Shown in pieces: positions 11,614 through 23,704 of a stretch of 64,000 nt of DNA. The stretch is taken from assembly GCF_902635505.1 (NCBI RefSeq), contig NC_045427.1, forward strand, positions 289,254,422 through 289,318,421, written 5' to 3'. The position numbers were made by a program, and so were the translations under genes. Under the pieces are notes generated by a model. The model searched no databases, was not told the origin of the DNA, and saw only the letters and a list, made by a program, of their open reading frames with translations. Source of the stretch: Sarcophilus harrisii. Taxonomy: Eukaryota; Chordata; Mammalia; Dasyuromorphia; Dasyuridae. Positions within the stretch are counted from its first letter, which is position 1. Each line of letters opens with the position of its first letter.

Positions 11614-12620
11614 TTATATGTAAACATACACATTTTTCTAAGACCTGGATCACTGCATATATATATAGTAAAGTCCGATAACTAATTCTATAAGATTTTC
11701 TGCTGTTCCTGGAGAGCAAAGTTTAATCCATAGTTCATAGATCCTAAAGAGAATCTAATTCAGCACTTAAGACCAGTGCTGCAACTTGAGAAGAACAAGA
11801 AACACAACTGAAAAACAAAAACAAAACAAACCAAAACAAAAACCTCTTCCTGAACTTAAGATATGGAACTTGTTAAAGAATATTTGCTCAACTTTTGATC
11901 TTCAGGCAATGACTAATTCATTTAAATGGACCTTTCATCTGTATCATTTACTCCAATCCTTAACAAACCTTCAAGCTGAAACACAATCTGAAGTCTAGTT
12001 TGAAATAAGAACTGATTATCACCTAACTCAATTCCAATTAGCAGTCATAGGCTATTGAGAAATTATTGCTCTGATTTCAAATCAGCTCTAACCTAAGGTC
12101 AAGATAACCCTCTTTTCCCCATGTTCAACTAAGTCTTATATTTTTCAAGTCTAATTATCAGCTACTCAGTCTCATAGTTTCCTTATTTCTCCAAGCAGAT
12201 ATTCCTTTGAAGGCAGCATCTGGCTTTTCTCAAACACCCCATCTGCATTAAATTAAAGTTACACTCCCATTTTTCAAAGTTAATTTTGAGCTCAATTTTT
12301 AGGCTCTTGCTAATTTTTATTTTTATATGGGGTTTAAAGATTTCCACAGAAAAGGCCCCTAAATGTAAGTGACTGGAATGAGTCTCTGAACACTCTAGAT
12401 AATAATCAAAGCAGTATTCGTCACTTAGGAAACAGAATTCTCTGTTAGTTTACTAACTGATCGCCTCCTCACATTCTGTAAATAGTTTACCACAAATCCC
12501 TAAGTATTTTTTGAGTGATATTGCTGTTCATGGTCTGCCACTTTAACTGACCTTGGCAATAGAATAGTTTTCCTTCTCCAAACAATCTTAAAATAATACC
12601 TCAAAATAAATCCTGTGAAG
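11609..12620. other. No recognisable feature
   Basis: Unassigned AT-rich DNA. A 70-codon open frame (11,786-11,998) has no domain I recognise and a low-complexity Lys/Gln start from an AAAC-rich stretch. Confidence 0.45.
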
Positions 12621-13254
12621 AGCAGGACCAGAAAATAGATGGGAAGAAACAATCTTTGAACCCAAGAAACATGGAAGATTGGCTCACTCAGAAAATAAAA
12701 AAGGTAGCACGGTCCAGGACAGGAAGCATCCCAGCAAGACAGCAGTAGACTCTATCTATAGCAAACCAAGGGGAGACCTTGAATATCAGTGTGGGAGCAG
12801 GCAGACATCAACACCAGGTAACTCATTCCCTCAAAGCCCCCTTCCCCATCAATATACCACATAGTGAGGGACCCAGCAGACTCCAGCTCTGAGAAACCTC
12901 CCATGCTTCACAGTACAGCACTGGACAAAGAGGCAGCTGCCAGCAATCAGACGACTGTGTGCTTCAGGGTAGCTCAGGGGAAATACAGAAACACCCCACT
13001 AGACTCAGTACATAACAGACAGCACTAATAGGACTCTGGTTCAGCAACAGATAAGCTGTGGTTCCTCCTACTGTGGCTTCCCAGCTACATAAGTTTACCC
13101 CCAACCTCATCCCCTCAGCACAGCACAGGACATGTGGGTCTCCTGTGGGCCTTAGGGCAACATGAGTGTAGCACCAGGTAAAGAGGCAGGGCCTGTAGCC
13201 CCTGGCACAAGAATCCTGAGATGGTGGCCTATATACCTTGGAAGTAGAATTCAA

Positions 13255-13345
13255 ATTTAAATTTAATTTATTAATCATAATAATATTTACACTATAATTA
13301 TATTAAATTTATAATTATAAATATTAAGTGAAATTTAAATGAAAT
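13255..13345. repeat. AT-only, partly self-complementary stretch
   Basis: Almost pure A/T with 'tataattata' blocks on both sides of 'ttaaattta'. It sits between the 5' UTR-like and ORF1 parts of the old L1 and is probably a local low-complexity expansion. Confidence 0.6.
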
Positions 13346-13733
13346 GAAAAAAGATCAAAAATAAGCAAAAACAAGTTAAAAAAATAATCTGACCATAGGA
13401 AATTATTATGATGACAGACAAGATGAAGACACAAACTCAGAAGAGGACAAAAATGTCAAAACATCTATGAGCAAAACCCTAAATAAAAAAAGGTCTTATG
13501 CCCAGAAAGAGAGTATGGAAGAGTTCAAAAGGGAACTTAAATATCACGTAAGAGAGATAGAACAATTGGGGAAAAAAATGAGAGTAATGCAAAGAAAATT
13601 ATGAACAAAACCCAATTGCTTAAAAAGTAGAATTAGCCAAATGAAAAAAGAGATACAAAAATTCGTGGAAGAAAATAACTTCTTAAGAAATAGAAAAGAA
13701 AGTACAGAAGTTACTTGAGGAAAACATATTCTT

Positions 13734-14876
13734 TTTTTTTTTTATTTAATAGCCTTTTATTTACAGGATATATGCATGGGTAACTTTACAGCATTAACAA
13801 TTGCCAAACCTCTTGTTCCAATTTTTCACCTCTTATCCCTCACCCCCTCCCCCAGAATGGCAGGATGACCAGTAGATGTTAAGTACATTAAAATTTAAAT
13901 TAGATACATAATAAGTATACATGACCAAAACGTTATTTTGCTGTACAAAAAGAATCAGACTCTGAAATATTGTACAATTAGCTTGTGAAGGAAATCAAAA
14001 ATGCAGGTGTGCATAAATATAGGGATTGGGAATTCAATGTAATGGTTTTTAGTCATCTCCCAGAGTTCTTTCTCTGGGCATAGCTGGTTCAGTTCATTAC
14101 TGTTCCATTGGAAATGATTTGGTTGATCTCGTTGCTGAGGATGGCCTGGTCCATCAGAACTGGTCATCATATAGTATTGTTGTTGAAGTATATAATGATC
14201 TCCTGGTCCTGCTCATTTCACTCAGCATCAGTTCGTGTAAGTCTCTCCAGGCCTTTCTGAAATCATCCTGTTGGTCATTTCTTACAGAACAGTAATATTC
14301 CATAATTTTCATATACCACAATTTATTCAGCCATTCTCCAACTGATGGACATCCATTCAGTTTCCAGTTTCTAGCCACTACAAAAAGGGCTGCCACAAAC
14401 ATTCGTGCACATACAGCCCTTTCCCTTCTTTATAATCTCTTTGGGATATAAGCCCAGTAGTAACACTGCTGGATCAAAGGGTATGCACAGTTTGATAACT
14501 TTTTGAGCATAGTTCCAAACTACTCTCCAAAATGGTTGGATTCGTTCACAACTCCACCAACAATGAATCAATGTCCCAGTTTTCCCCCATCCCCTCCAAC
14601 AATCATCATTATTTTTTCCTGTCATCTTAGCCAATCTGACAGGTGTGTAGTGGTATCTTAGAGTTGTCTTAATTTGCATTTCTCTGATTAATAATGACTT
14701 GGAGCATCTTTTCATATGACTAGAAATAGTTTCAATTTCTTCATCTGAGAATTGTCTGTTCATATCCTTTGACCATTTTTCAATTGGAGAATGGCTTGAT
14801 TTTTTATAAATTAGAGTTAATTCTCTATATATTTTGGAAATGAGGCCTTTATCAGAACCTTTGATTGTAAAAATAT
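13734..14876 (-). mobile_element. 5'-truncated L1 3' end, nested in the old L1
   Basis: A minus-strand L1 fragment whose poly(A) appears as the T-run after 13,733. It carries the ORF2 C-terminus, with a Cys/His/Trp-rich block reading 'WGKTGTLIHCWWSCERIQPF' in an open frame of 187 codons (14,371-14,934, which reads out into flanking DNA), and a 3' UTR with 'aaataaaaggctattaaata' near the tail. A 19-bp duplication, ttgaggaaaacatattctt, flanks it at 13,715-13,733 and 14,877-14,895 without a mismatch, so this is a fairly recent insertion. The 3' UTR is the same subfamily as the full-length L1 at 54.8-61.2 kb. Confidence 0.95.
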
Positions 14877-16717
14877 TTGAGGAAAACATATTCTTAAAAG
14901 AAAGAATTGGGGAAAATGAGACATCAAGAATCAAATGAAAAATAATGGGGAAAAATGGAAGAACATAAAAAAATCAGAGATCATGAAACATGATATGTTA
15001 GAAGGCAAAGGACTACAACCAATAATCACCTACCTTGCAAAATTACATATAATATATCAAGGGGGAAAATGGTCACTCAATAAATAGAAGCATTTCAAGC
15101 TTTAATAAGAACATTAAAACTAAACCAAAAATCTCATCTTCAATATCTAGGAGCATTAAAAGGTAAAAAAGGGAAAAGAAAATCTAAGAGATTCAATATA
15201 GCTAAACTGTTTATATCCCTATTTGGGGAGATGATGCTTGTAATTATTTAAAATTGTATTACTAATAATACAGTTAGAAAGAATATACTTAGAAGGTATA
15301 GGTATAAGGTGAATTTGAGGAAATATAAAAAATAACATGAAAAAGAGGAGTACACTGGGTACAGAAGAAATGGAGAGGTAAAATGGGGTAAATTATTTCA
15401 CATGAAAACGCGTGATGGATATATTACAGTGCAGGGGAAGATAGGAAAACAATGCCTATCACTTGATCTTTACTTTCATCAGTACTGGTTCAAAGAGGGA
15501 ATAATATGCACGATCAGTTGAATAGATAAATCTCTCTTACTGACTTAAGGAAAGTAGGAGGGGAGGAGCTTAAGTAAAGATGGGGAGAGGGGAATAACAG
15601 GAGAGAGCAGGCCAAGGGAAGCAGTAGACAGAAGTAAAACATTGGTGAAGAGGGAAAGGGTGAAAGGGAGGATGCAAAGGGGGAAAAATAGGATGGAGAG
15701 AAATAAACATTTAGTAATCATAAATGTGAATGGGATGAACACCCTCTAAAAGAGAAGCAGATGGCAGACTGGATCAAAATTCAGAATTCCAAAATATGTT
15801 GTTTATATATAAAAAATCACCTGAAGCAGGGAGATACATACATGATGAAGGTAAAGAATTGGACCAGAATTGATTATTATTCAGCTGAAGTGAAAAAAAT
15901 TAGGGATAGCAATCCTGATCTCAAAGTAAAAGCAAAAATTAACCTAATGAAAATTGGTAAGGAAAATAACTACATCTTGTTAAAAGGTACCATAGACAAT
16001 GAAGCAATAGTGATACTAAAGATATAAACACTAAGTGGTATAGCATCCAAATTCTCAGAGTGGAAGTTAAGTGAGGTACAGGAAGAAATAGAGAGTAAAA
16101 TTATGCTAGTGGGAAATTTCAACTGTCTCCTCTCCACACTTGATAAATTCAAGCAAAAAATAAAGAAAAAAGAAACTAAGAAGGTAAAGCAAATATTAGA
16201 AAATTTATATATCAGATTTTTGCAGAAAACTGAATAGGAACAGAAAGGAATATACCTTTTTCTCAACAGCATATGGAATCTATACAACAATTGACTATGC
16301 AATAGGATATGACAAAAAACAAAATAAAATATAGAAATATTAAATACATTCTTTTCAAATCATAATTCAATAAAATTATATTCAACAAAGGACAATGCTG
16401 ATAGAAATGACATAATGTAATCCTAAAGAATAAATGAGCCAAAGAACAGATCATAGAAACAATTATTAATTTCCTTAAAGAGAATGACAAACATGAAATA
16501 CATACCAAAATTTATGGGATATTGTCAAAGAAGTATTAGGGAAAAAATTATCCCTCTGATTTTTTTATGGCAACAAAATAGAGAAAGAACAATGAATTGG
16601 GCATGTAACAACAATAGCAACAACAAAAGAACCCTAAAAAAAGAAAAAAATTAAAACCCCAAATTAAACACCAAAATGGAAATCCAGAAAACCAAAAGTT
16701 AGATTAATAAGATTGAA

Positions 16718-16841
16718 TTTTTTTCCTCTGAGACAATTGGGGTTAAGTGACTTGCCCAGGGTCATACAGCTAGGAAGTGTTAAGTGTCAGATCATCCTGA
16801 CTTCAGAGCTGGTACTCTATCTACTGTGCCACCTAGATGCC
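16718..16841 (-). mobile_element. tRNA-derived SINE nested in the old L1
   Basis: Minus-strand copy: 'ggttaagtgacttgcccagg', 'gtcatacagctaggaagtgt' and, at the head, 'ctatctactgtgccacctag'. Flanked by the 9-bp duplication aagattgaa (16,709-16,717 and 16,842-16,850). It lies within ORF2 of the old L1. Confidence 0.9.
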
Positions 16842-17048
16842 AAGATTGAAAATTTTAAAAAAAGAAAATATCTATTTTGCTAATAAATAAAACTAGGAGC
16901 AGGTTTTAGAGAAGAGTGAAACATTAGGTTTGATAATCCATTGTTCAATTTTAAAAAACAACAATAGCAAACATTCAGTATTCAAAATGAAAAGGGTTAA
17001 ATATTGCCAATGAAGAAGAAATTAAAACAATCATTAGAAAATATTTTG

Positions 17049-17201
17049 GGGCACCTAGCTGATAACAGTGGATCTTTATCCACCAGCCCTGGAGTCAGGA
17101 AGACCTAAGTTCAAATCTTAAAACTTAATACTATTAGCTTTGTGATCCTGGTCATGTCACTTAACCCCAATTACCTTGCAAAAAAACAAAAAACAAAAAA
17201 A
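17049..17201 (+). mobile_element. tRNA-derived SINE nested in the old L1
   Basis: Plus-strand copy: 'ggcacctagctgataacagt', 'ccctggagtcaggaagacct', 'gtcacttaaccccaattacc', and an A-rich tail of CAAAAA units. Flanked by the 13-bp duplication agaaaatattttg (17,036-17,048 and 17,202-17,214). Same family as 16,718-16,841 but opposite strand, about 200 bp away. Confidence 0.92.
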
Positions 17202-18925
17202 AGAAAATATTTTGCCAATAAATCTGATAATCTGAGCAAAATATTTAGAAATTTAGAATATTTAGAATTTATTTAGAAAACTTTATTTTAGAATATTTAA
17301 AATTTAGAAATTTAGAAAAAAGCTAATTAGAAAAATATTAAATATAAATACAACAATAGGATTGTGCTATGATCAACTATGAAAGATTTGATTCTCAGAA
17401 GTTTGTGATCGAAGGCAATCCCAAGAAATTTTGGATGGAAAATGCTATTCATATCCAGAAAGAGGACTATAGAGATTTAATGCATTTTAAAACATGCTAT
17501 TTTCACCTTTTTTTTCTCTTGGTTTTTCCCTTTTGTACTGACAGGAATAAAGGAAATATTATTTAAAATGATAAGTAGTATCTGTCTACAACTATAGCAT
17601 AAATTATCTGTAATGGGAATAAGCACAGGGTTGAATCAAGGATGTCCACTATCACTACTATTATTCAGTATAATAGTAGAAATGTTAACTATAGCAATAA
17701 GAAAAGAAAAACAAATTGAAGTAATTAGAATAGGCATTGAGGAAATAAAACTGTCAATTCTTTGCAGATGTTATAATGATATACTTAGAAAACCCTACAG
17801 AATCAACTAAATCTACTTGAAATAATTAACAATTTTAGGAAAGGACATAAGATAATACATAAATCAATAGCATTTCTTTATATGTCCAAAAGAGCTGAGT
17901 AGCAAGAGATAGAAAAATTCCATTTAAAATAACTGTAAACTACAGAAAATAGTTGAGAATCTACCTGCCAAGAAAAACCCAGGAACTATATGAACACAAT
18001 AACAAAATACTTTTCAGAAAAGTAAAATCATATCTAAACAATTGCTCATGTGTAGGCCAAGTCAATATAATAAAAATGCCAATTCTACCTATACTAATTT
18101 ACTTGTCCAGTTCCATACCAAACTATCAAAAATTATTTGATAGAATAATAATCATAATTTATCTGAAAGAACAAAAGTTCAAGAAAAAATACAAAGGATG
18201 ATAACCTAGCAATATCAGACCTAAATTTTTTTATAAAGCAGTAATTATCAAAGCTATATTTTACTGTCTGAGAAACAGAATGGTAGATTAGTGAAACAAA
18301 TTACTTACATAAAAATAGTAGTCAAAAACCACAGTAATCCTAGTGCTTGATAAGCCCAAAGAATTCACTCTCTTCCAAAAATTAACAAACATCGCTCCCA
18401 GAAAACCCCAAACAAACAACAACAATAATGAAAACACTAGGAAAACAGAAAAAAGAATAGGACAAAAGCTAGGTATAGACCTATATCTCATACAATATAA
18501 CAAGATGAGGTCAAAATGGCTGCATGATTTGGACATAAAGGGTGACACCACAAGCAAATTTGAAGAGCAAGGAATATTCTCCTTGTCTATTCTGGAGAAG
18601 GGAAAAAACTCATGACCAAATGAGGTAGAGACAATTACAAAATGTAAAATAGATAATTTTTATTATGGTAAAATACAAATCTTTTGTACAAACAAAACCA
18701 ATCCAACCAAGTTTAGAATAAAACCCCCAAACTGGAAACAATATTTATATGAAGTGTTTCTGAACAGGGACTGATTTCTCAAATATAAACAGAATTGAGT
18801 CAAATTTATTAGATTATAAGTCATTTCCTAATTGATAAATGATCAAATGATATGAACAGGTAGTTATGAGGTGAAGAAATCAAAGTTATCTCTAGGCATA
18901 TGAAGAAGTGCTCTAAATCACTTTT

Positions 18926-19447
18926 TTTAAAACAATAACTTTTCATTTTTAAAATATATGCAAAGAGAATTTTTCATATTCCCCCTTGCTAAACCTTGTA
19001 TTCCATTTTTTCCTCCCTTCCGCTAGACAGCAAGTAATCTATTATATGTTAAACATGTTCAATTTTTCTATACATATTTCCACATTTATCATGCAGCACA
19101 AGAAAAACCAGATCAAAAAGGAACAAATGAGAAAGAAAAAAAAAAGCAAGTAAACAACCACAAAAAAGTTGAAAATACTAAATTGTGATCCATATTCAGT
19201 CCCCACAGCCCCACTCTCTGGGTGTAGATGATTCTTTCTATCACAAGTCTATTGGAAATGGCCTGAATCAACTCACTATTGAAAAGAGCCAAGTCTCTTT
19301 TAGTTCACCATCACATAATCTTGTTGTTGCTATGTATAGTGTTCTTTTGGTTCTACTCATTTCACTTAATATCAGTTCATGTATGTCTCAGCAGGCTTTT
19401 CTGAAATTATCTTACTGATTATTTTTATAGGACAATAATATTACTAT
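18926..19447 (-). mobile_element. L1 3' UTR fragment nested in the old L1
   Basis: Minus-strand L1 3' UTR, with T-rich left end and the phrases 'attcagtccccacagcccca' and 'ctactcatttcacttaatat', the latter also found at 14,2xx in the other L1. Flanked by the 14-bp duplication tctaaatcactttt (18,912-18,925 and 19,448-19,461). The host ORF2 resumes directly after it, with 'agagaaatgcacattaaaat'. Its 3' UTR type differs from that of 13,734-14,876 and resembles 21,418-21,812. Confidence 0.9.
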
Positions 19448-20579
19448 TCTAAATCACTTTTGATTAGAGAAATGCACATTAAAATTCTGATTTACTACTT
19501 TGAACCTATCAGATGGATTAATATGACCAAAAAAGGAAAATGATAAATGTTGGAGATGATGTGGGAAATTTGGGATATGAATGCACTGCTGGTGGAGTTG
19601 TGAACTAATCCAAACATTCTGGATGGTAATTTGGAACTGTGACCAAAGGTCAACCAAATTGTGCATACCCTTTGATTTAGGTATATCACTACTTAAGTCT
19701 GTGTCCCAAAAAGATAAAAAAGGAGAAAAATCTACATGTGCAAACAAGGACATCCTTTTCATTGTGACAAAATATTGGAAATTGAGGTTATATCCATCAA
19801 TTGGGGAAAGGCAGAATAATTTGTAGTATATAAAAGTAATGGAACAAAATTGTGCAATAAGAAATGATGAACAGGAAAATCAACAATGACTTGTATGAAT
19901 AGATGCTAAATGAAATGAAAGAACCAGGGAATTATTGTTCATAGTATCAGCAACATTGTGTGATTATCAGCTATGAATGATGTAGCTCTCCTTAGCCACA
20001 TAGCAATCCAAGACACATACAAAGTTAATGCTATCCACATTCACAGATAAAGAACTGATATACTTTAATGTAGATAGAAGCATATTTCCTCTTTTTATTA
20101 ATTTTATTCTTTTTTGTGTTTTTAAAAATTTGTTTCTTTCACGACTTTGAATAATATGGGAATACATTTTACATAATAGCACATGTATAACCCATATCAA
20201 ATTATCTATAACTTTCAGTGGGGGGGATGGAGAAAGAGAGGAAGGAAGAATGAAAAATTTGGTATTTGTTATCTTGTAAAAATGAATGCTAAAATGTTTT
20301 GAATATAATTGGGAGAAAATAAAAAGCTATTTAAAATAAAATAAGGATAAAAATTATGATAGTTTTCTTTTGGTAAAATTACTTTCTATCATCATGGAAT
20401 AATTATTATAATAGACTTATAGAGTCAGAAGGTGAATATGTACTTATAGTAAATTGCAGTACATTGCTTTCATAATTATTTTTTCCTCCCAACTTTGCAA
20501 TTGCCAGAATAAAGAAACAGCAATGGGTCATGTTACTAGATTCTGAATTGTTAATAAAATGTTTATTGAAACCTGATAA

Positions 20580-20581
<2 letters not shown>

Positions 20582-20677
<96 letters not shown>

Positions 20678-21030
20678 GAGAAACAGACTGACAGAGAAAA
20701 AGAAAGAGAAAGACAGATGAAGAGACAAAGGAAGACACACAGAGATAGAGACAGGAATGGGGACAGATGGAGAGGGAACAGGGGAGAGAGAAAGAGGGAG
20801 AGAGACAAACAGAGAGAGAGAAGGGAGAGAGATAGAAACAGAAAGAGAGAGAGACAGAGAGACAGAGAGAGAGAAATAGAGAAAGTGTGAGAGAGACAGA
20901 GAGAGAGAAAAAAATCATAGAGAAACATAGAGAGAAAGAAGAACACAGAGAGACACACACAGAGAGAAACAGATAGAAAGGAGAGAGAGAAACAGAGAAA
21001 GAAGGGAAAGGGAGAGAGGGAGAGAGAATG
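20582..21030. repeat. Long GT/GA purine-rich tract
   Basis: A (GT)n run (20,582-20,612) goes straight into a (GA)n run (to about 20,665) and then about 365 bp of degenerate purine-rich sequence built from GAGA, GACA and GAAA words. The long open frames on both strands here (Arg-Glu on plus, Ser-Leu on minus) are translation of this repeat, not genes. Polypurine tracts of this kind can form triplex DNA. Confidence 0.95.
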
Positions 21031-21077
21031 AGCATGTGTGGGGCCTGGAAAGACTGAAAATAATCCTTTCCTTAAAA

Positions 21078-21258
21078 AATGGGTTGTTGTTTGTCCTTAG
21101 TTCTTGAAGAAGATCAGGATATTAGGGAGACGATGCTATGACATGCAAGTGAATTAAGTGAGGGAGGCTGTGCAATCACCAACCTTACATTCCCCTCCAG
21201 AATCAGCTGTGTCCAGGGGCAAGATATAGATCAGGACAACTGGAGATGGCCTTAGATG
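21078..21258 (-). mobile_element. RTE-type SINE 3' portion
   Basis: Minus-strand copy: 'gttgttgtttgtccttagtt' is the reverse complement of the 'aaggacaaacaacaac' tail. It is followed by 'gcaagtgaattaagtgaggg' (reverse of 'tcacttaattcacttgc') and 'gtgtccaggggcaagatat'. The tail is shared with 46,609-47,137. The link to RTE LINEs is from memory of marsupial repeats. Confidence 0.65.
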
Positions 21259-21417
21259 AAATGGGAGACCTTGGCCTTTTTAAGCTATAGTTTTTAAAAG
21301 GTCTCAGTTTGACTGAGGCAATGCCCAAGTAATAATTAAGGCTATTCATAACAGTTAAACAAATGAGGTGACAATATATAGCCTTTTTATACTCCTTTTC
21401 TAATCTTAAATCAATCA

Positions 21418-21812
21418 GTTTTTCTCTGTCCTCCCTTTTTCCCCCTCTGAGATGGTAAGTAATTTGATATAGGTTATGCATGTGCAATCATGCAAAACAT
21501 ATTTCCATGTTATTTGTATTGTGAAAGAAGATAAAGACCTAAAGGAAAACAAAGGAAAAAAAGAATGAAAAAAAACTATAAAAATAGTATGCTTTTATCT
21601 ACATTCAGACTCCATTAATTTTTTCTCTGGAAGTGGATAGCATTTTTCATTATGAGAATTTTGGAATTATCTTGGATCATTTTGTAGCTGAGAAGAGCTA
21701 AGTCATTCACAGTAGATCATTGTACAATAACAATGCTTTTACTATGTACAATGTTCTTCTGGTTCTGTTCATTTCACTTTTCATCAGTTCCACTGACCTT
21801 CAGGTCTTACAA
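21418..21812 (-). mobile_element. L1 3' UTR fragment
   Basis: Minus-strand fragment with 'tctgagatggtaagtaattt', 'ggttatgcatgtgcaatcat' and 'ggttctgttcatttcacttt'. It is the same 3' UTR type as the nested fragment at 18,926-19,447. Boundaries are approximate because I found no clear target-site duplication. Confidence 0.7.
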
Positions 21813-22191
21813 TGAGTTTAGAAAACAGAAGGAATAAATTTACCTCAGTCCTTTAGGAGGTTTTGGCATTGTTGGTCATAGAAAGTAGCAAGAAGGAAAA
21901 TATTTGTATGTGATTTGACTAGAACAGAAGTTATTGAAAAGACTTAAAAATAGACATATCTTTCACAGAGCTTTGATGTTCTCCTATTACTTTTAGCTCC
22001 TGGTGTGTTTCACTGACAGGTAGAGATGAGTCAAGTAGCTCTCAAATTCTTTTTATGAAGCTTTTCTTTCTCAAGATTTTTTGTCTGTTTGATTTGGAGC
22101 AGGAATGTTCAACTGGGTCTAGAAGAGATTATTTAATTCAGTTTTCAGAAATGTCTGTGTATCTTTTGCCCTAGGGATCATGTTTTTACTC

Positions 22192-22425
22192 TTTAGTCAT
22201 TTCAGGCACATCCAAATCTTGGTGACCCAATTTAGTATTTCTTTGGCAAAGAGAGTGGAGTGATTTGCCATTTCATTCAGCAGTTTATTTTACAGAGGAG
22301 AAAATGAGGTAAACAATGGTAAGTGATTTGCCTAGGATCACCCAGCTAATAAGTGGCTATGGCCAGATTTGAAATTGGTCTTCCAGACTTGAGGCCTGTC
22401 TCTCCATCCACTGTGCTCTTTTTGG
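22192..22425 (-). mobile_element. MAR1-type CORE-SINE
   Basis: Minus-strand copy with 'gtcatttcaggcacatccaa' (tail side), 'tggtaagtgatttgcctagg', 'atcacccagctaataagtgg' and a head ending 'tctccatccactgtgctc'. Confidence 0.75.
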
Positions 22426-22444
22426 TATCCTCTAGGGATCATAA

Positions 22445-22448
<4 letters not shown>

Positions 22449-22489
<41 letters not shown>
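22449..22489. repeat. (AT)n microsatellite
   Basis: About 20 uninterrupted AT units. Confidence 0.95.
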
Positions 22490-22491
<2 letters not shown>

Positions 22492-22539
22492 CTAGGACTG
22501 AAATTTGTTTTCTAGGAAGCTAAACTAACCAGTTCCATC

Positions 22540-22665
22540 ATTTTATAGATGAGAAGACTAGTGAGATCTGTCCAATGACACCAAGAAAGTAAGTAAATAC
22601 CAAAGATGGAATTTGAACCCAGATTGTGTGATTTCAGAGCTCTTTCTAATGTTCCATTATTACCT
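22540..22665 (-). repeat. MIR SINE
   Basis: Reverse-complement MIR: 'ttttatagatgagaagacta', 'ggaatttgaacccagattgt', 'ttcagagctctttctaatgt'. Confidence 0.7.
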
Positions 22666-22939
22666 TCCCCTTGTATTTCTGCTAAGAATTATATTCTCAA
22701 TTTGTACAAGTCTTTTTTTTGATGGATTTACATGTTTTTACTCAACTAGAAAAAATTTCTCTGAAGTTCATATATTTTCAAATCCTTATTAAATCTGTCT
22801 CTCCCTTTCTTAAGCAAGAAACACTGCTAATTCAGTAAGATTCAGATAAGACAAATTGCCCTTGAATATTGCTTAAAGGTTTTAAGAGTCCAAAATTTTA
22901 AGAACAGTGTTCTTTCCCTCATTTTTTTCTAAAATATTC

Positions 22940-23140
22940 TCTTTTGATCTCTCTTTTTCCCCATCATATTCTAACATATATCCTATTTAGGTGTATAACT
23001 CCACATACATTTCTCTCCCTTACACACGCTAATTATAAGTTTCTAGAGATCACGAGCATTACTATTTTTCATATTTATATTTCCTGTGCCTATCAAAGTA
23101 GCCTGCACATAATAGGTGCTTCATATATGCTGAATTCCAT
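22940..23140 (+). repeat. L2 3' remnant
   Basis: Ends 'gcacataataggtgcttcat' after 'ttatatttcctgtgcctatc', the usual L2 3' terminus. Confidence 0.6.
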
Positions 23141-23534
23141 GATGTTCCTTATACTTAAAACATAATTCCTTCTTATCTCTTCTCTTTAGAATATGTAATT
23201 TTTGTCAAAGTTTAGCCAAACTTGATGGAGAGGTCAATGTGAGCTATATTAGGAAGGGGTTAAAATACTACACTAAAAGTTTCTTTTATCCTAGAGAAAT
23301 AGTGAACCACTGAAGATTCTGTTGTAGGAGGATGATATTGCCAGATACACGTCTTAGGATTGTTTTGTTTGTCTGGACCTGCAAGTTTATAAGTATAGTA
23401 AGGATCCTACCCTTCATCTTGCTGGTCATATTAATTAGGGGAAATAAACATTATATTTACTACTTAAAATTTTATCCTGGTACCTTCTTTTAATGATAAA
23501 GTATCTAGTAGAGGAAGAAAATTAAAATTAAGAG

Positions 23535-23650
23535 ACAGACCTCTTTTATAGATGAAAACACTGAGGCATAAGGATGAAGATACTAAAATATTTAAGGTTA
23601 ACATAGTAAGAGTTTAGAAGTTAAAGCCAATCAGAACTGGGCCAACACAT
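23535..23650 (-). repeat. MIR remnant
   Basis: 'ttttatagatgaaaacactg' and 'aggcataaggatga', then a diverged remainder. Reverse-complement MIR with weak 5' half. Confidence 0.5.
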
Positions 23651-23683
23651 AGCTTTCCATCTTATAAAGCTTACCTTTCCATG

Positions 23684-23695
23684 CCCCCCCCCCCC
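23684..23695. repeat. C12 homopolymer
   Basis: Twelve consecutive C in an otherwise AT-rich region. Confidence 0.95.
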
Positions 23696-23704
23696 GCATT
23701 GTAT

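Larger units (their letters stand above)
12621..20346 (+). mobile_element. Old near-full-length L1 with nested insertions
   Basis: Ordered L1 parts on the plus strand: a GC-richer 5' UTR-like stretch (about 12,650-13,240), ORF1 remnants coding Lys/Glu/Asn-rich coiled coil (about 13,430-13,730, resuming after 14,895), an inter-ORF purine-rich stretch with 'tggttcaaagaggga' (about 15,488), ORF2 from about 15,720, and a 3' UTR ending 'aaaataaaaagctattt'. ORF2 shows the reverse-transcriptase block 'LNQGCPLSLLLFSIIVEML' (17,628 on), while the following F-A-D-D block has decayed. The C-terminal 'HCWWSCELIQTFW' is at 19,584 on. Many stops and frameshifts. The exact 5' boundary is uncertain. It contains at least four younger insertions, listed separately. 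Confidence 0.75.

Noticed and set aside
12679-13278. Possible CpG-type promoter or host exon in the GC-richer stretch
   Set aside because: It contains few CpGs, is directly followed by L1 ORF1 remnants, and is better explained as the 5' UTR of the old L1.
20406-21035. A 209-codon minus-strand open frame and overlapping frames on both strands
   Set aside because: They are translation of the GT/GA repeat (Ser-Leu and Arg-Glu strings), with no domain and no flanking gene signals.
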